Origin: an uncultured Robinsoniella sp.
GTDB lineage: Bacteria > Bacillota > Clostridia > Lachnospirales > Lachnospiraceae
Direction: 5' to 3'
Assembly: GCA_900539655.1 (NCBI GenBank)
Contig: UQCR01000055.1
Coordinates: forward strand, 1 to 44,144
DNA: 44,144 nt
Shown here: piece by piece, positions 35,401 through 42,875 of the stretch
Layout of the letters: each line of letters starts with the position of its first letter
Position numbering within the stretch: position 1 is the stretch's first letter
The notes under the pieces: model-generated
Told to the model about the DNA's origin: nothing
The model's input: only the letters and a program-made list of their open reading frames with translations
Database searches by the model: none
Translations under genes and position numbers: made by a program

Positions 35401-36039
35401 ATCCTTGATAATACTGTGATGGTAGCAAAAGCCCTTGCAGCGGCTAATCCTGTTAAAGAACTGCAGGCAGCTGTGGATAATGCGGTAAAAGCAGTAAAGG
35501 ATTCTATGGGAAGTTTAGTTGTAAAAGAGGTTATTCCAGCCAAAAATTCCACGCATAAAGTGGGAAGCCTGATCTATAAAGTAACTAAATCATCCGCTGG
35601 AAATAAAACGGTAGCTTTGGTAAAACCATCCAGGAAGACATTAACGTCCGTAAAAATACCGGATACGATAAAATTAAATGGTTATACATTTAAGGTAACT
35701 TCAATCAGTAAAAATGCTTTCAAGGGAAATTCAAAATTAAAAACGGTTTCTGTTGGAAAATATGTTGAAACAATTGGAGATGCAGCATTCTATAAATGTA
35801 CGAAGCTTACAAAGATTACCGTAGGCAGTGGATTAAGAACCATGGGAAAGAAATCTTTCTATGGTGATAATTCCTTACAGAAAATAATATTAAAATCATC
35901 TAAACTCAAAAAAGCGGGAAGCCAGTGTCTGAAAGGAATTTCTTCAAAAGCGGTTATTGATGTACCGAATAAGAAGGTAAAGGATTATAAAAAGATCTTC
36001 AAAGGCAAAGGTCAGCCGGGTTCTATTAAATTAAAATAA
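29443..36039 (+). CDS. Giant secreted protein with GH101-like and six-hairpin glycosidase-like domains (2198 aa)
   Basis: Order: signal peptide (1-30), NPCBM-like module (43-241), second NPCBM-like module (255-388), cadherin-like linker (400-480), GH101-like core (about 585-1006), third NPCBM-like module (1015-1157), short beta domain (1165-1245), a helical domain typical of (alpha/alpha)6 glycosidases (about 1253-1740), FIVAR helices (1743-2030), BspA-like leucine-rich module (2030-2198). The GH101-like core keeps YLVGWQYEGHDSGYPSF, D749 (IHIDAFH) and E799 (VTSEFVSS). The helical part has YAPSYWAGYYDRTAYYGRDF, a heavy aromatic run and FVSQTIEGIMGIEP; I cannot assign its family. It is a paralogue of the preceding protein in the core and both C-terminal modules. 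It ends the operon at a strong terminator (36103). Two catalytic domains in one chain suggest sequential cleavage of one glycan; that is inference. Confidence 0.72.
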   Translation: MGERKRKHAVLAGVMASVLFLTAIPMPALAEEAENIPSQNEVFLSDLDWEWAYAGIRTDTTPMYGDQEKVPANAKKPKKDYRFDGNNVGMYISYDVNARIYDYNTLISLDTTAKVDKGIGTAAASEIVYALNGEYKEFKVTPAFEVYALTNKNRPSSVEFKLLGSKTTDDSSQYEELWGSGIVYSSDKGEERPYYVPREVQVSVQDYKYLKLWVSDAGETGMGGTNPTNQSDAVNWAFARLTKSDGTEDPENNAVYLSDLGNSAFTGNATSLDTNFNGNAITVGGQVYKKGLGMKSDASVTYDLGGVYEYFRAEIGFDDVSAPAETVFTVYGYNESGGKDTITEGVLNEENRNQIIGGPVSGIVSLELCITSSSQGEVLVNWGDARLDRIQSETAVEANEITLDGKTLDGFLPSNTQYEVKLDRDAPIPVVDAKAAEGLSVEIQQADSIPGNAVIKVTDGTGEKIYTISFSRQTEELLSKIEVLADKKELNPLKSPDETAKLSLRVYDQKGELTALPEGSTVTYKVQSLYKSGDVTVASVSEDGTVTPLNGGIAEVTAQVQAGEQILKSKVNITVRPFYRDYHQSMVMKMFLGQNGSIKVNLDEALGIIKNIDNMTRDIPKIIYLVGWQYEGHDSGYPSFAKVNEKLKREEDESARDSLIWLMEEAKKYNTTVSLHINMLDASEQSPLWDEYLEKDVIARNADGTLKSYVWGYPISYTAEWNAGLTQRRIDELFDLLPPLKEAGTIHIDAFHTIIPGYTNEAISPYHEAKYGYTTTVEEETQRKIFAYWKEKGVDVTSEFVSSYRKDKFIGLQPMAWHFSTLSNAEYLQIPASLYCGGDRGLAVFGENMAAEGIIKADKITLKGFMEDFALKTVPFYFLNRLERFNYDSKSKTATLSNEVTSWQETDNSLHITQKDAVLRDNTDIFMPALWNEERYPELFAYSKTGYTDRAWKLPQGYEDIQAVDIYRINLSDVQQKYMNVPVVDGSLTLTLSADEAVSIVPAGTDLEATGEEKFEYLSDLTPASVKVGYGSLGIDKTVNNSGTLKLDGVEYSKGLGAHAPAELMYELDGKYDFFHAIVGIDDIRVTNTNLGKVQFQVFLNDNTVPAFESAVMGTNAKPEEINLALGNTIQKLRIVVLTPDGKNTNDWTDIADARLTLNDQGLNYAKCNVTGFSLKEQVNHTVLDNEQQTISIKVPYGTDLSALTVKEADYTPRTQGSIHAGDIIDAREPVVITVSNLAGETKEWTLFVTEKEQKAILKSDNKILEDNFYWASHKVDQFVMTGQSGLVNKAADRPGSGPVEYAPSYWAGYYDRTAYYGRDFCHQATGGQLAGLRNENFNMFKTFAQGSTEARKYYTLWAFNFDSSPYTIDYRSDTNFVREVPAQFELVEKAYEQYLWTGDDRYVNDEDMFRFYTNVMTKYIELHDDQVPNGVAEGYGSIWSGSCTYNERGEHPVEAGDAIGAQYQATLAYAGILDARGQITEAAAWYEKAQNLKDYFNKEWSVNPNDPNGNYARVITQDGKKLYDFGKENSWFMPMKLITEPGERNDAYLDFISKKLGNGIGDKNAPDAPKNIEAYTYIPETYFPYNRNEEAWKWMKYIAGVKDNPHERPVQGTNGDYPEISFTFVSQTIEGIMGIEPDAGKHEVVTASHLTEDMNYVDVTDIRMGNHLLDVRHDGHTKTTLTNHGDATLSWEARFYGDYPYINYKGTKTDAKQKKINGVTVSYAVIDILPNETVIAEAGKIAVDKTLLKDAIQASENALIEYQQENTTKSSWEIFYTALEKAAKLNESPDAVQEDVDRAAEELQNSVKGLTKRAEISKVSELKVLAELCRKMEAQYPEEIYAPVKQILNDILELLEKEAADAGETEVKEAYTALERAQQKLLYYQPVNTEVLVETIKAAKSLDKSKYTEESFDRVVKALAAAEQADKTDQKAINEVIKNLLDAICGLKVVQKEVKPEYADVSKLHTVLAAASGINRNKYTEDSLSILDNTVMVAKALAAANPVKELQAAVDNAVKAVKDSMGSLVVKEVIPAKNSTHKVGSLIYKVTKSSAGNKTVALVKPSRKTLTSVKIPDTIKLNGYTFKVTSISKNAFKGNSKLKTVSVGKYVETIGDAAFYKCTKLTKITVGSGLRTMGKKSFYGDNSLQKIILKSSKLKKAGSQCLKGISSKAVIDVPNKKVKDYKKIFKGKGQPGSIKLK

Positions 36040-36102
36040 AAGAAGAGGGGAGGGAAATAGCCAAACCAATATTAGGAAGGCAGCATCAATAGAAATGAAT
36101 CA

Positions 36103-36141
36103 GTCCCCAGTCCTGATGATCAGGAGCTGGGGACAGTTTTT
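36103..36141. terminator. Bidirectional terminator between giant gene 2 and the cassette 3 regulator
   Basis: GTCCCCAG (36103-36110) pairs with CTGGGGAC (36127-36134), extended by TCCTGA/TCAGGA with one bulge; AGTTTTT follows on plus. It serves the plus-strand operon and overlaps the stop of the convergent regulator gene. Confidence 0.88.
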
Positions 36142-37714
36142 AATTATTAACATATTTACGGTAATCATTAGGTGTAATTCCAATTTTATTTTTAAAAATA
36201 CGCATAAAGTATTTCACATCGTGATACCCAGCCAGATTTGCAATATCAACTATTTTTAGATTTGTTTTTTGTAACATTTCTTTTGCTTTTTCCAGCCGTG
36301 TAAAGGTAATATATTCTACTACTGACATACCTGTTTCTGTTTTAAAATGAGTGCTTAAGTAATTGGCATTGATATTGGCTAAGTCTGCAAGGTCATTTAG
36401 AGACAGGTCTAAAGTATAATTTTCATTTATATATTGTGTCACAAAACCAACTATTCGGCTTTGCTTTTTACTGGCAATGCTTTCAAAGAGAAAGTTAGTG
36501 TAAAGAATTAATTCCCTAAGGGAATCCTGTAGCTCAGAAGAACTATATATATGCTGCAAATCTTGTACGAAATTAAACATGGAAGAAAAGGTGTTATCAA
36601 TTCCTGATTCTGATTCCAGACAGCGCATCAGGCAATAAGTAAAATATTGAATACTTTTAGTAATAGAAAATATATTAGGATTGTACTTAATTAAACCATC
36701 GAACCACACATCAAAGTAGGTAAGAGCAGTCCCGATATTACATGAATGTAATGCATTAATTAGTTTCTGTTCTAATTTTTCGTCTGAAAATATTGTTTCA
36801 GTGAAGATGGAACTGGAATATTCACAACATATGACAGAGGAATCGGTCAACTTTTTTTTAGAGGCAATATAAGATTGCCAAAAGCATTTGGATAACCTAT
36901 TTTCTTCATTAGAAGGATTACTAATTCCAGCGGAGGCAATAATAGAAAATTTTTGTTTTAACAAAAGTATTAAATTGTTTGCAAATTGATAAATATTGTA
37001 TGTTTCATCACAACTAATCATAAAACACCATAAGGATTTATTCCTAAAAAATACTAATGTATTTTTAAAATATTCATTACTAAAATATTTTAAGGTATTC
37101 CTCATTTCCACTATATAATCACCCTCTTCAGTAAAGGTGCTATCTGACAGTAAATTCTTAAGATCCATATCAATACACAAAAGGCGATAAGAGTGTTTTA
37201 TATTAGGAAAAAATTCTATAATCTGATCCTCGATATCCACGTCGCTGTTTAATATTTGATTGATCAATGAATTTACATATTCAATTTTGTGATTTTCAGT
37301 TAGGATGTCTTGATTTGACTTTGCATCCAATGAACGCTCTATTTGTTTAAGAGTGGATGCAAATTCGTTTATACTAATAGGCTTAAGTAAATAGTGTGAA
37401 ATTTTGTTATGCATCGCTCTTTTTGTATACTGAAAATCATCATGACCACTGATAATGATAACCTCAAGAAGAGGTAAGGTTTGTCGGATCTCCTCGATAA
37501 GCTGTAAGCCGTCGTTTCCCGGCATTTTAATATCGGTTATTAGTAGATCAACAGGGGAAGTCTTTAATAAGGCTAGGGCCTCTTCAAAACAAGATGCACT
37601 CCCTACAATGAACCAGTTAGGATAATTTTTTAATACCAATTTTTCTAATCCATGTCGTATGTGTTCTTCATCATCTACAATTATCATTCTGTAATATTTT
37701 TCCTTATCAATCAT
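36140..37714 (-). CDS. AraC-type response regulator, YesN-like (cassette 3)
   Basis: Regulator of 524 residues. Receiver (about 8-125) with D14/D15, phospho-acceptor D61 (LLITDIKMPGNDG), S89 and K111 (HYLLKPIS). The C-terminal AraC-type double helix-turn-helix (about 415-524) reads LSLNDLADLANINANYLSTH and KIVDIANLAGYHDVKYFMRI, ending ITPNDYRKYVNN. ATG at 37714 overlaps the kinase stop (ATGA), which indicates translational coupling with it. A shorter start at M10 is possible but less likely. It probably activates the divergent operon at 39720, which ends with the GH172 enzyme. Codon use is more AT-rich than in the giant genes. Confidence 0.92.
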   Translation of the reverse strand: MIDKEKYYRMIIVDDEEHIRHGLEKLVLKNYPNWFIVGSASCFEEALALLKTSPVDLLITDIKMPGNDGLQLIEEIRQTLPLLEVIIISGHDDFQYTKRAMHNKISHYLLKPISINEFASTLKQIERSLDAKSNQDILTENHKIEYVNSLINQILNSDVDIEDQIIEFFPNIKHSYRLLCIDMDLKNLLSDSTFTEEGDYIVEMRNTLKYFSNEYFKNTLVFFRNKSLWCFMISCDETYNIYQFANNLILLLKQKFSIIASAGISNPSNEENRLSKCFWQSYIASKKKLTDSSVICCEYSSSIFTETIFSDEKLEQKLINALHSCNIGTALTYFDVWFDGLIKYNPNIFSITKSIQYFTYCLMRCLESESGIDNTFSSMFNFVQDLQHIYSSSELQDSLRELILYTNFLFESIASKKQSRIVGFVTQYINENYTLDLSLNDLADLANINANYLSTHFKTETGMSVVEYITFTRLEKAKEMLQKTNLKIVDIANLAGYHDVKYFMRIFKNKIGITPNDYRKYVNN

Positions 37715-39510
37715 TTTAACGAGACCTCCTCATCTGTTTTTGGAAGTAATATACATACATTAGTACCTTCCTTCGGTGCAGAAGTAATTTTAATACCATA
37801 CTGAGAACCGTATTTCAATTTTATAAATTGGTTTGTATTATACAAAGCGATTCCCTGAGTTTTGCCTGTCATAATATTTGCAATTTGAATGGAATCAATA
37901 CCACAACCATTGTCACCTACGCTGATAATAATAAAGCTATCTTGCACATAGATAGAAATTAATATAAAGCCACCGGATTGTAATTTTGAAAAACCATGAT
38001 TAATTGCATTTTCTACTAAAGGTTGTATGATTAATCTTTCTGTATGTTTGTTCAATATCTCTGGATCTATCTTGTATTCAACGTCAAATTTATCTCCAAA
38101 ACGGCATTTCTGTAAAAATACATAGTTTCTAATCATAGCAATTTCATCTGCATAGGTTACATAAGCATACTTTTTACTTACACTGTACCGCATGATTTGA
38201 GAAAGAGCTTGTATCATTTTTTGTATATCCTCAGAACCCGCTTCTATAGCTATCCAATTGATGGTATCTAAAGTATTATACAGAAAATGTGGTTTTAATT
38301 GTGCTTGCATAGTTAATATTTCTTGATTTAATTTTTGCTTATGAAAATTAGTTTTTTGTTTCATAAGAAGATTGATTCGTTTTTCCATGCTAAGAAAACT
38401 TCTATATAGAGTACCAATTTCATCATTATGCAAATAATAAGGTGTTTTTTCAATAAACGAGTCGGATTGCAGAGTATTCATTCGGACGATTATGTGTTTC
38501 AGTGGTTTTGTAATCAGGATATAGAAAAAAAAGATACCGATAATTAATACAGCGCAACATACAATCCATACTATCTTTGAAAATAATTTTAGTGGGGCCA
38601 TCTTCTCGGAGAGCACTTGGCAGGGGGTTAACATGTAATAAATCCATTGATTATAGTTGGATGGAACCTGTGTGATGTAATACTCGATTCCATTTACCAT
38701 ATACTTAGCATTAGGGTCAGAATAAGAGGTAATACTTGCTAATTCTGAATTTTTTGACAGAGATCTGGCAATCCAGTCCGAGTTATTTGACCATACAACG
38801 GTATCTGCTCCATCGCTGATTAAAAGTTTTACATTATTAGGTGTTGCATTATCAAAACAATCTTCAATAAAGCCCACGTCTATATTTTGGACAAGATAAC
38901 CGATCTTTTCAAATTTATGAGCTGTATTTTTGAAAACCCGGACAAGGGAAAAATTTTGTTGTGATAAGGAAGAACTTTTATTACTGACGGATGCTTGTAA
39001 AGTGAAGGAAGGAACCCAGATGCAACGCCCATTCTTCTCGTCAACAAGATCTTTTATATAAGTTTGTCTTTTGAAAAAATCTTGATACAACGATGAAAAT
39101 GCATAGGATTTGGTACCGGTGCTGCTGATGGTCTGGCCGTTGTCAAGAAAAATAAATATAGAATTTGTAAATGGGTTATCCAGAACATATCTTCTTAAAG
39201 AGCCTTGAATGGACTGCATTTCAAGATTAGTAAGTTCCGTGGGTATCTTTAAAAAGCAGTTCATAAGGTTCACATTGTCATAAAGTGTTTTCTGCGTTTC
39301 ATCAATTTGTCCCAGGCGATATTCGATACCACGGGAAATAAATGATAAAACATGAGCGTCACTGTTCATTTGTTCTTGCCTTAAGGTCCTTAGTGAAGTA
39401 GTAGAAATGCGATTCGCTACCAAAGCAAGGGGAAAAACCACTAAAATTAAAAAGAAAAGTGCTAACTTAATAGAGATAGAGCAGTAGAAAGATTTAAAAT
39501 GCTTTTTCAA
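37711..39510 (-). CDS. Sensor histidine kinase, YesM-like (cassette 3)
   Basis: Membrane sensor of 599 residues. Membrane helices at about 14-33 (IKLALFFLILVVFPLALVAN) and 312-332 (IVWIVCCAVLIIGIFFFYIL) frame a large outside sensing domain. HAMP and a coiled segment lead to MQAQLKPHFLYNTLDTINW with the phospho-acceptor histidine, N box IQPLVENAINHGF and VGDNGCGID. It is first in a two-gene operon with its regulator and divergent from the binding-protein gene 209 bases away. A ribosome binding site (GGAGG) precedes the ATG at 39510. The signal is likely the sugar imported by the adjacent transporter, by analogy with this family. Confidence 0.92.
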   Translation of the reverse strand: MKKHFKSFYCSISIKLALFFLILVVFPLALVANRISTTSLRTLRQEQMNSDAHVLSFISRGIEYRLGQIDETQKTLYDNVNLMNCFLKIPTELTNLEMQSIQGSLRRYVLDNPFTNSIFIFLDNGQTISSTGTKSYAFSSLYQDFFKRQTYIKDLVDEKNGRCIWVPSFTLQASVSNKSSSLSQQNFSLVRVFKNTAHKFEKIGYLVQNIDVGFIEDCFDNATPNNVKLLISDGADTVVWSNNSDWIARSLSKNSELASITSYSDPNAKYMVNGIEYYITQVPSNYNQWIYYMLTPCQVLSEKMAPLKLFSKIVWIVCCAVLIIGIFFFYILITKPLKHIIVRMNTLQSDSFIEKTPYYLHNDEIGTLYRSFLSMEKRINLLMKQKTNFHKQKLNQEILTMQAQLKPHFLYNTLDTINWIAIEAGSEDIQKMIQALSQIMRYSVSKKYAYVTYADEIAMIRNYVFLQKCRFGDKFDVEYKIDPEILNKHTERLIIQPLVENAINHGFSKLQSGGFILISIYVQDSFIIISVGDNGCGIDSIQIANIMTGKTQGIALYNTNQFIKLKYGSQYGIKITSAPKEGTNVCILLPKTDEEVSLK

Positions 39511-39719
39511 CTGTATTTTCCTCCAATCTTATATATGATTTTGGGTGTTGTTTTCCTTAGTATTCGTTGAAATTATATCATAGAAGTGTTAAGTTTGATA
39601 GAGGTATATGAAAAATGTCCACCTATTGTGAGATATTTAGAATATATATATGAAATTTGTGATGATACAATCTAATTATTAGAAAATAATATAACAATAA
39701 ATTATTAGGAGGATTTTAA
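39511..39719. promoter_or_regulatory. Divergent promoter region of cassette 3
   Basis: On the minus strand a TATAAT box (39577-39572) lies before the kinase gene, with only a weak -35. On the plus strand TATATGAAA occurs at about 39605-39613 and 39647-39655, 42 bases apart (four helical turns), and may be a regulator site; TACAAT at about 39666-39671 is a candidate -10. AGGAGG precedes the ATG at 39720. All assignments here are tentative. Confidence 0.35.
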
Positions 39720-41093
39720 ATGAAAAGGAAAATGAAAAAAATAACCAGTGTATTGTTAAGTGGAATGGTGGTTATGACTGTACTTAGTGCATGTGGAGGA
39801 GCTGCCACATCGGAAGATTCATCTGCCAATACGTCAAAAAGTGGAGAGACATCAGCAAAAAGTACTGAAAAATCCACAGAAAAATCTGCAGATCAAGGTA
39901 CAAAAGAAGAGCCAATTGTATTGGAAGTATGGTCTCATCATTCAGACCCGCAAGCACAGGTATTACGGGAACTTGGGGAAAAATATTCAGAAGCAACAGG
40001 TGAAAATGTTGTTGTTAATTACACAGAGGTAGCATGGGACGATTACATTGGTACAAAACTCACAACTGCATTTGCAGCAGGTGATGGACCTGACATTTTC
40101 ACTACTTGTCCACCACAAATTGCAAGATATGTTTCAGCAGGTATTGCAATGCCTTTGGACGATTATTTAACAGAGGATATGCGAAACGATTTTACCCCTT
40201 CCTATATAGAGGGAGTAACATTTGATGATCAAGTATATGCAATTCCAACGCAAGGAGAGCTATTAGCATTATATTATGATAAAGATGTATTTGAAGAGGC
40301 GGGACTTAAGCCACCTACAACTTGGGAAGAGATGATTGCAGACGCTAAACAATTAACGACACAAACAAGAGCAGGTTTGACCATGCGTGTTGCGGATGAT
40401 AGTTCCGTGGTATTTGACTGGCTTCCACTTTTATGGTCTACCGGAGCTGATATTATGGATATTTCCGCTAAGAAATCTTTATTAGATTCGCAAGGAGTTG
40501 CAGATTCATTACAGGTCTATACCGATTTGATGTCTTCAGGAGCTTTAAATATTAAACCATCTAGAAATGCAGATGAGATTGGTATCTTATGTGATGGAGA
40601 AACGGCTATGCAGATTTGTGGCACCTGGGCAATTTCCAGCATCGAAGAAGATTATCCCGACAGTAATATTGGAGTAGTTCCTTATCCGGTACAAAAAGCA
40701 GGAGATGAAGTATCCAGTGCCGCTGGTGGATGGTCAATGGTTGTAAATGCACAGAGTAAGAAAGCTGAAACGGCAGCAAAACTAATTACATGGGCATTTG
40801 CACAAGATACCGAGATACCGGTTGAATGGTGCACAAAAGTTTCTTTTTGCTATCCTACAAGGGATTCCGTATTAAAAGAAGCATCGGATGTGTATAAGAA
40901 TGGACTGCGTGCCGTGTTTACAGAAGATATCTTCGGTCATGAAAAACCGGAACTTCGAGCACCGGCAGAAGTATATAAAATCTTACAGGATATGATACAA
41001 CAGTCTATGTATACCAGTGATGGGAAAACAGCAGCAAAAGAGGCACATCAGAAGCTGCAGGAATTTTTAGATGATTACGATGATTTAATTTAA
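39720..41093 (+). CDS. Sugar ABC transporter substrate-binding lipoprotein (cassette 3)
   Basis: Family 1 solute-binding protein of 457 residues. The lipoprotein signal ends VLSAC (cysteine about 25), followed by a Ser/Lys-rich linker (to about 60) and the binding fold starting IVLEVWSHHSDPQAQVLREL. Landmarks are GPDIFTTCPPQIARYVSAG, QVYAIPTQGELLALYYDKDV, PPTTWEEM, GETAMQICGTWAIS and SAAGGWSMVVNAQSKKAETA. AGGAGG precedes the ATG. It heads the operon binding protein, permease, permease, GH172, divergent from its two-component system. The GH172 partner suggests a furanoside-containing oligosaccharide as cargo. Confidence 0.92.
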   Translation: MKRKMKKITSVLLSGMVVMTVLSACGGAATSEDSSANTSKSGETSAKSTEKSTEKSADQGTKEEPIVLEVWSHHSDPQAQVLRELGEKYSEATGENVVVNYTEVAWDDYIGTKLTTAFAAGDGPDIFTTCPPQIARYVSAGIAMPLDDYLTEDMRNDFTPSYIEGVTFDDQVYAIPTQGELLALYYDKDVFEEAGLKPPTTWEEMIADAKQLTTQTRAGLTMRVADDSSVVFDWLPLLWSTGADIMDISAKKSLLDSQGVADSLQVYTDLMSSGALNIKPSRNADEIGILCDGETAMQICGTWAISSIEEDYPDSNIGVVPYPVQKAGDEVSSAAGGWSMVVNAQSKKAETAAKLITWAFAQDTEIPVEWCTKVSFCYPTRDSVLKEASDVYKNGLRAVFTEDIFGHEKPELRAPAEVYKILQDMIQQSMYTSDGKTAAKEAHQKLQEFLDDYDDLI

Positions 41094-41135
41094 GAATATT
41101 GAACGGCCATATCTATTTTAGAAAAGAGGTTTTAT

Positions 41136-42032
41136 ATGCATGCTTCAAAGAATAAAATAAATGCCTTGTATAAAAAAGAAGAGAAAACCGCCTGGCTGAT
41201 GTTACTGCCAAATACATTAGGTTTAATAATCTTCGTGTTCATACCTATTATTTTTGCCTTTTATATTAGTTTTCATTCCTGGAATGGGTTAACGGAAATG
41301 AAGTTTTTAGGAATAAAAAATTACCTGAAATTGTTTAGAGATACTGCGTTTTTAAAATCTTTATTAGTTACATTAAAATATGCGTTAATGTATGTGCCGG
41401 CAATATTTTTTCTATCTATTTTATTTGCCACCCTGGTTCATGCCATTACGAACAAAATGCAGCAAGTAGTCAGAACAGTCATTTTTTTTCCGTATTGTGT
41501 TTCTGCTGTAATATCCGGTCTTTTATGGGGATTTCTTTTTGATCCCCTTAACGGGTATATTAATCAAATTTTGCGTATAGTTGGTTTACCAAGTCAGGCT
41601 TTTTTAGGAGATCCCAAACAAGCACTTACATGTATTGCAGTTACGAGCGTATGGATTAATGTTGGTTATAATATGATTATTATGTTAGCGGCCATCAAAG
41701 ACATACCGAAAGACTATTATGAAGCTGCCAGCATTGATGGAGCCAATGCCTTTCAAAAGTTTATAAAAATCACATTACCACAGTTAAAAAATGCCACGTC
41801 ATTTGTTTTGGTATTGTCTACGATTAACTCTTTTCAGGTTTTTGACCAGATAAAGATTTTAACCAGTGGGGGGCCAAATAGTTCTACCACGACAACTGTT
41901 TATAATATATTCCAACAAGCATTTGAGCAAAATAAGCTGGGATATGCATCAGCACAGGCTTTTATCTTATTTATTGTTTTGATGATTTTATCACTTATAC
42001 AGTTAAAAGTAATGTCGGCACAAGAAAGTTAG
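41136..42032 (+). CDS. CUT1 sugar ABC permease, MalF/UgpA-like (cassette 3)
   Basis: Channel subunit of 298 residues with about six membrane segments, first TAWLMLLPNTLGLIIFVFIP. The EAA loop reads YYEAASIDGANAFQKFIKI. AAGAGG lies about eight bases before the ATG. It follows the binding protein by 42 bases and is followed by the second permease after 11 bases. Confidence 0.92.
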   Translation: MHASKNKINALYKKEEKTAWLMLLPNTLGLIIFVFIPIIFAFYISFHSWNGLTEMKFLGIKNYLKLFRDTAFLKSLLVTLKYALMYVPAIFFLSILFATLVHAITNKMQQVVRTVIFFPYCVSAVISGLLWGFLFDPLNGYINQILRIVGLPSQAFLGDPKQALTCIAVTSVWINVGYNMIIMLAAIKDIPKDYYEAASIDGANAFQKFIKITLPQLKNATSFVLVLSTINSFQVFDQIKILTSGGPNSSTTTTVYNIFQQAFEQNKLGYASAQAFILFIVLMILSLIQLKVMSAQES

Positions 42033-42043
42033 GGTGAAAGAAA

Positions 42044-42865
42044 ATGAAACATAAAGTGAAAAAATCACAAATTTTATTTACCACACTTGGTGTTATCATA
42101 GGTTTATTTTTTATATTTCCTGTTATTGTTATGTTGGTAACTTCAGTAAAGCCGGATACGGAAATATTTAGTGTTAATTTAATTCCAAGTGTTATATCTT
42201 TTGATGGTTACCTAAGAATTTTTACAGAGTATCATTTTTTAAAGAATATTGGAAATTCTCTGTTTGTTGCAGTTATCACGACAATGCTGTCTTTATTTAT
42301 GCAGTCTACTTCTGCATATGCTTTTTCCAGACTGCATTTCAGAGGAAAGAATGTCATGTTTATTCTGGTGCTTAGTACCATGATGATCCCATTTTCAGTT
42401 TTAATGATTCCGCTATTTTTGGTTACGAAAAGCCTTCATCTTACCAATTCGTTGTGGGGAATTATTATTCCTGTTGCAGCAAATGGGTATGGGGTGTATC
42501 TATTAAGGCAGTTTTTTATAACAATACCAAGAGATTTAGATGAATCTGCATTTATAGATGGTGCATCTCATTTTCAGATTTTCTATAAGGTTTTACTGCC
42601 TTTGTGTAAGCCAATTTTAATGACGCTGGGGACCTCGTATTTTATTTTTAATTGGAATAATTATTTATGGCCGTTAATTGTAACGACCAGTGAGGAACTT
42701 AGATTGGTTCAGGTAGCCATTGCGGGATTCAGAGCGGAGAGACAGACTTTATGGAATCTGACTTTTGCGGGGACGGTAGTGGCATCAGTTCCTATTTTCT
42801 TATTATTTTCTTATTTTCAAAGTTATATTGTGGATGGAATTAAAACAAGCGGTATGAAAGGGTAG
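42044..42865 (+). CDS. CUT1 sugar ABC permease, MalG/UgpE-like (cassette 3)
   Basis: Second channel subunit, 273 residues, about six membrane segments. EAA loop LDESAFIDGASHFQIFYKV has Ser in place of the second Ala. The C-terminus FQSYIVDGIKTSGMKG is the usual MalG-type ending. It lies ten bases before the GH172 gene, so all four genes form one operon. No ATPase gene is visible in this cassette either. Confidence 0.92.
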   Translation: MKHKVKKSQILFTTLGVIIGLFFIFPVIVMLVTSVKPDTEIFSVNLIPSVISFDGYLRIFTEYHFLKNIGNSLFVAVITTMLSLFMQSTSAYAFSRLHFRGKNVMFILVLSTMMIPFSVLMIPLFLVTKSLHLTNSLWGIIIPVAANGYGVYLLRQFFITIPRDLDESAFIDGASHFQIFYKVLLPLCKPILMTLGTSYFIFNWNNYLWPLIVTTSEELRLVQVAIAGFRAERQTLWNLTFAGTVVASVPIFLLFSYFQSYIVDGIKTSGMKG

Positions 42866-42875
42866 AGGATTTTTT

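Noticed and set aside
35097..35552. 151-codon minus-strand frame inside the second giant gene
   Set aside because: Same kind of antisense shadow, at the equivalent place in the paralogous gene, which explains why it recurs.
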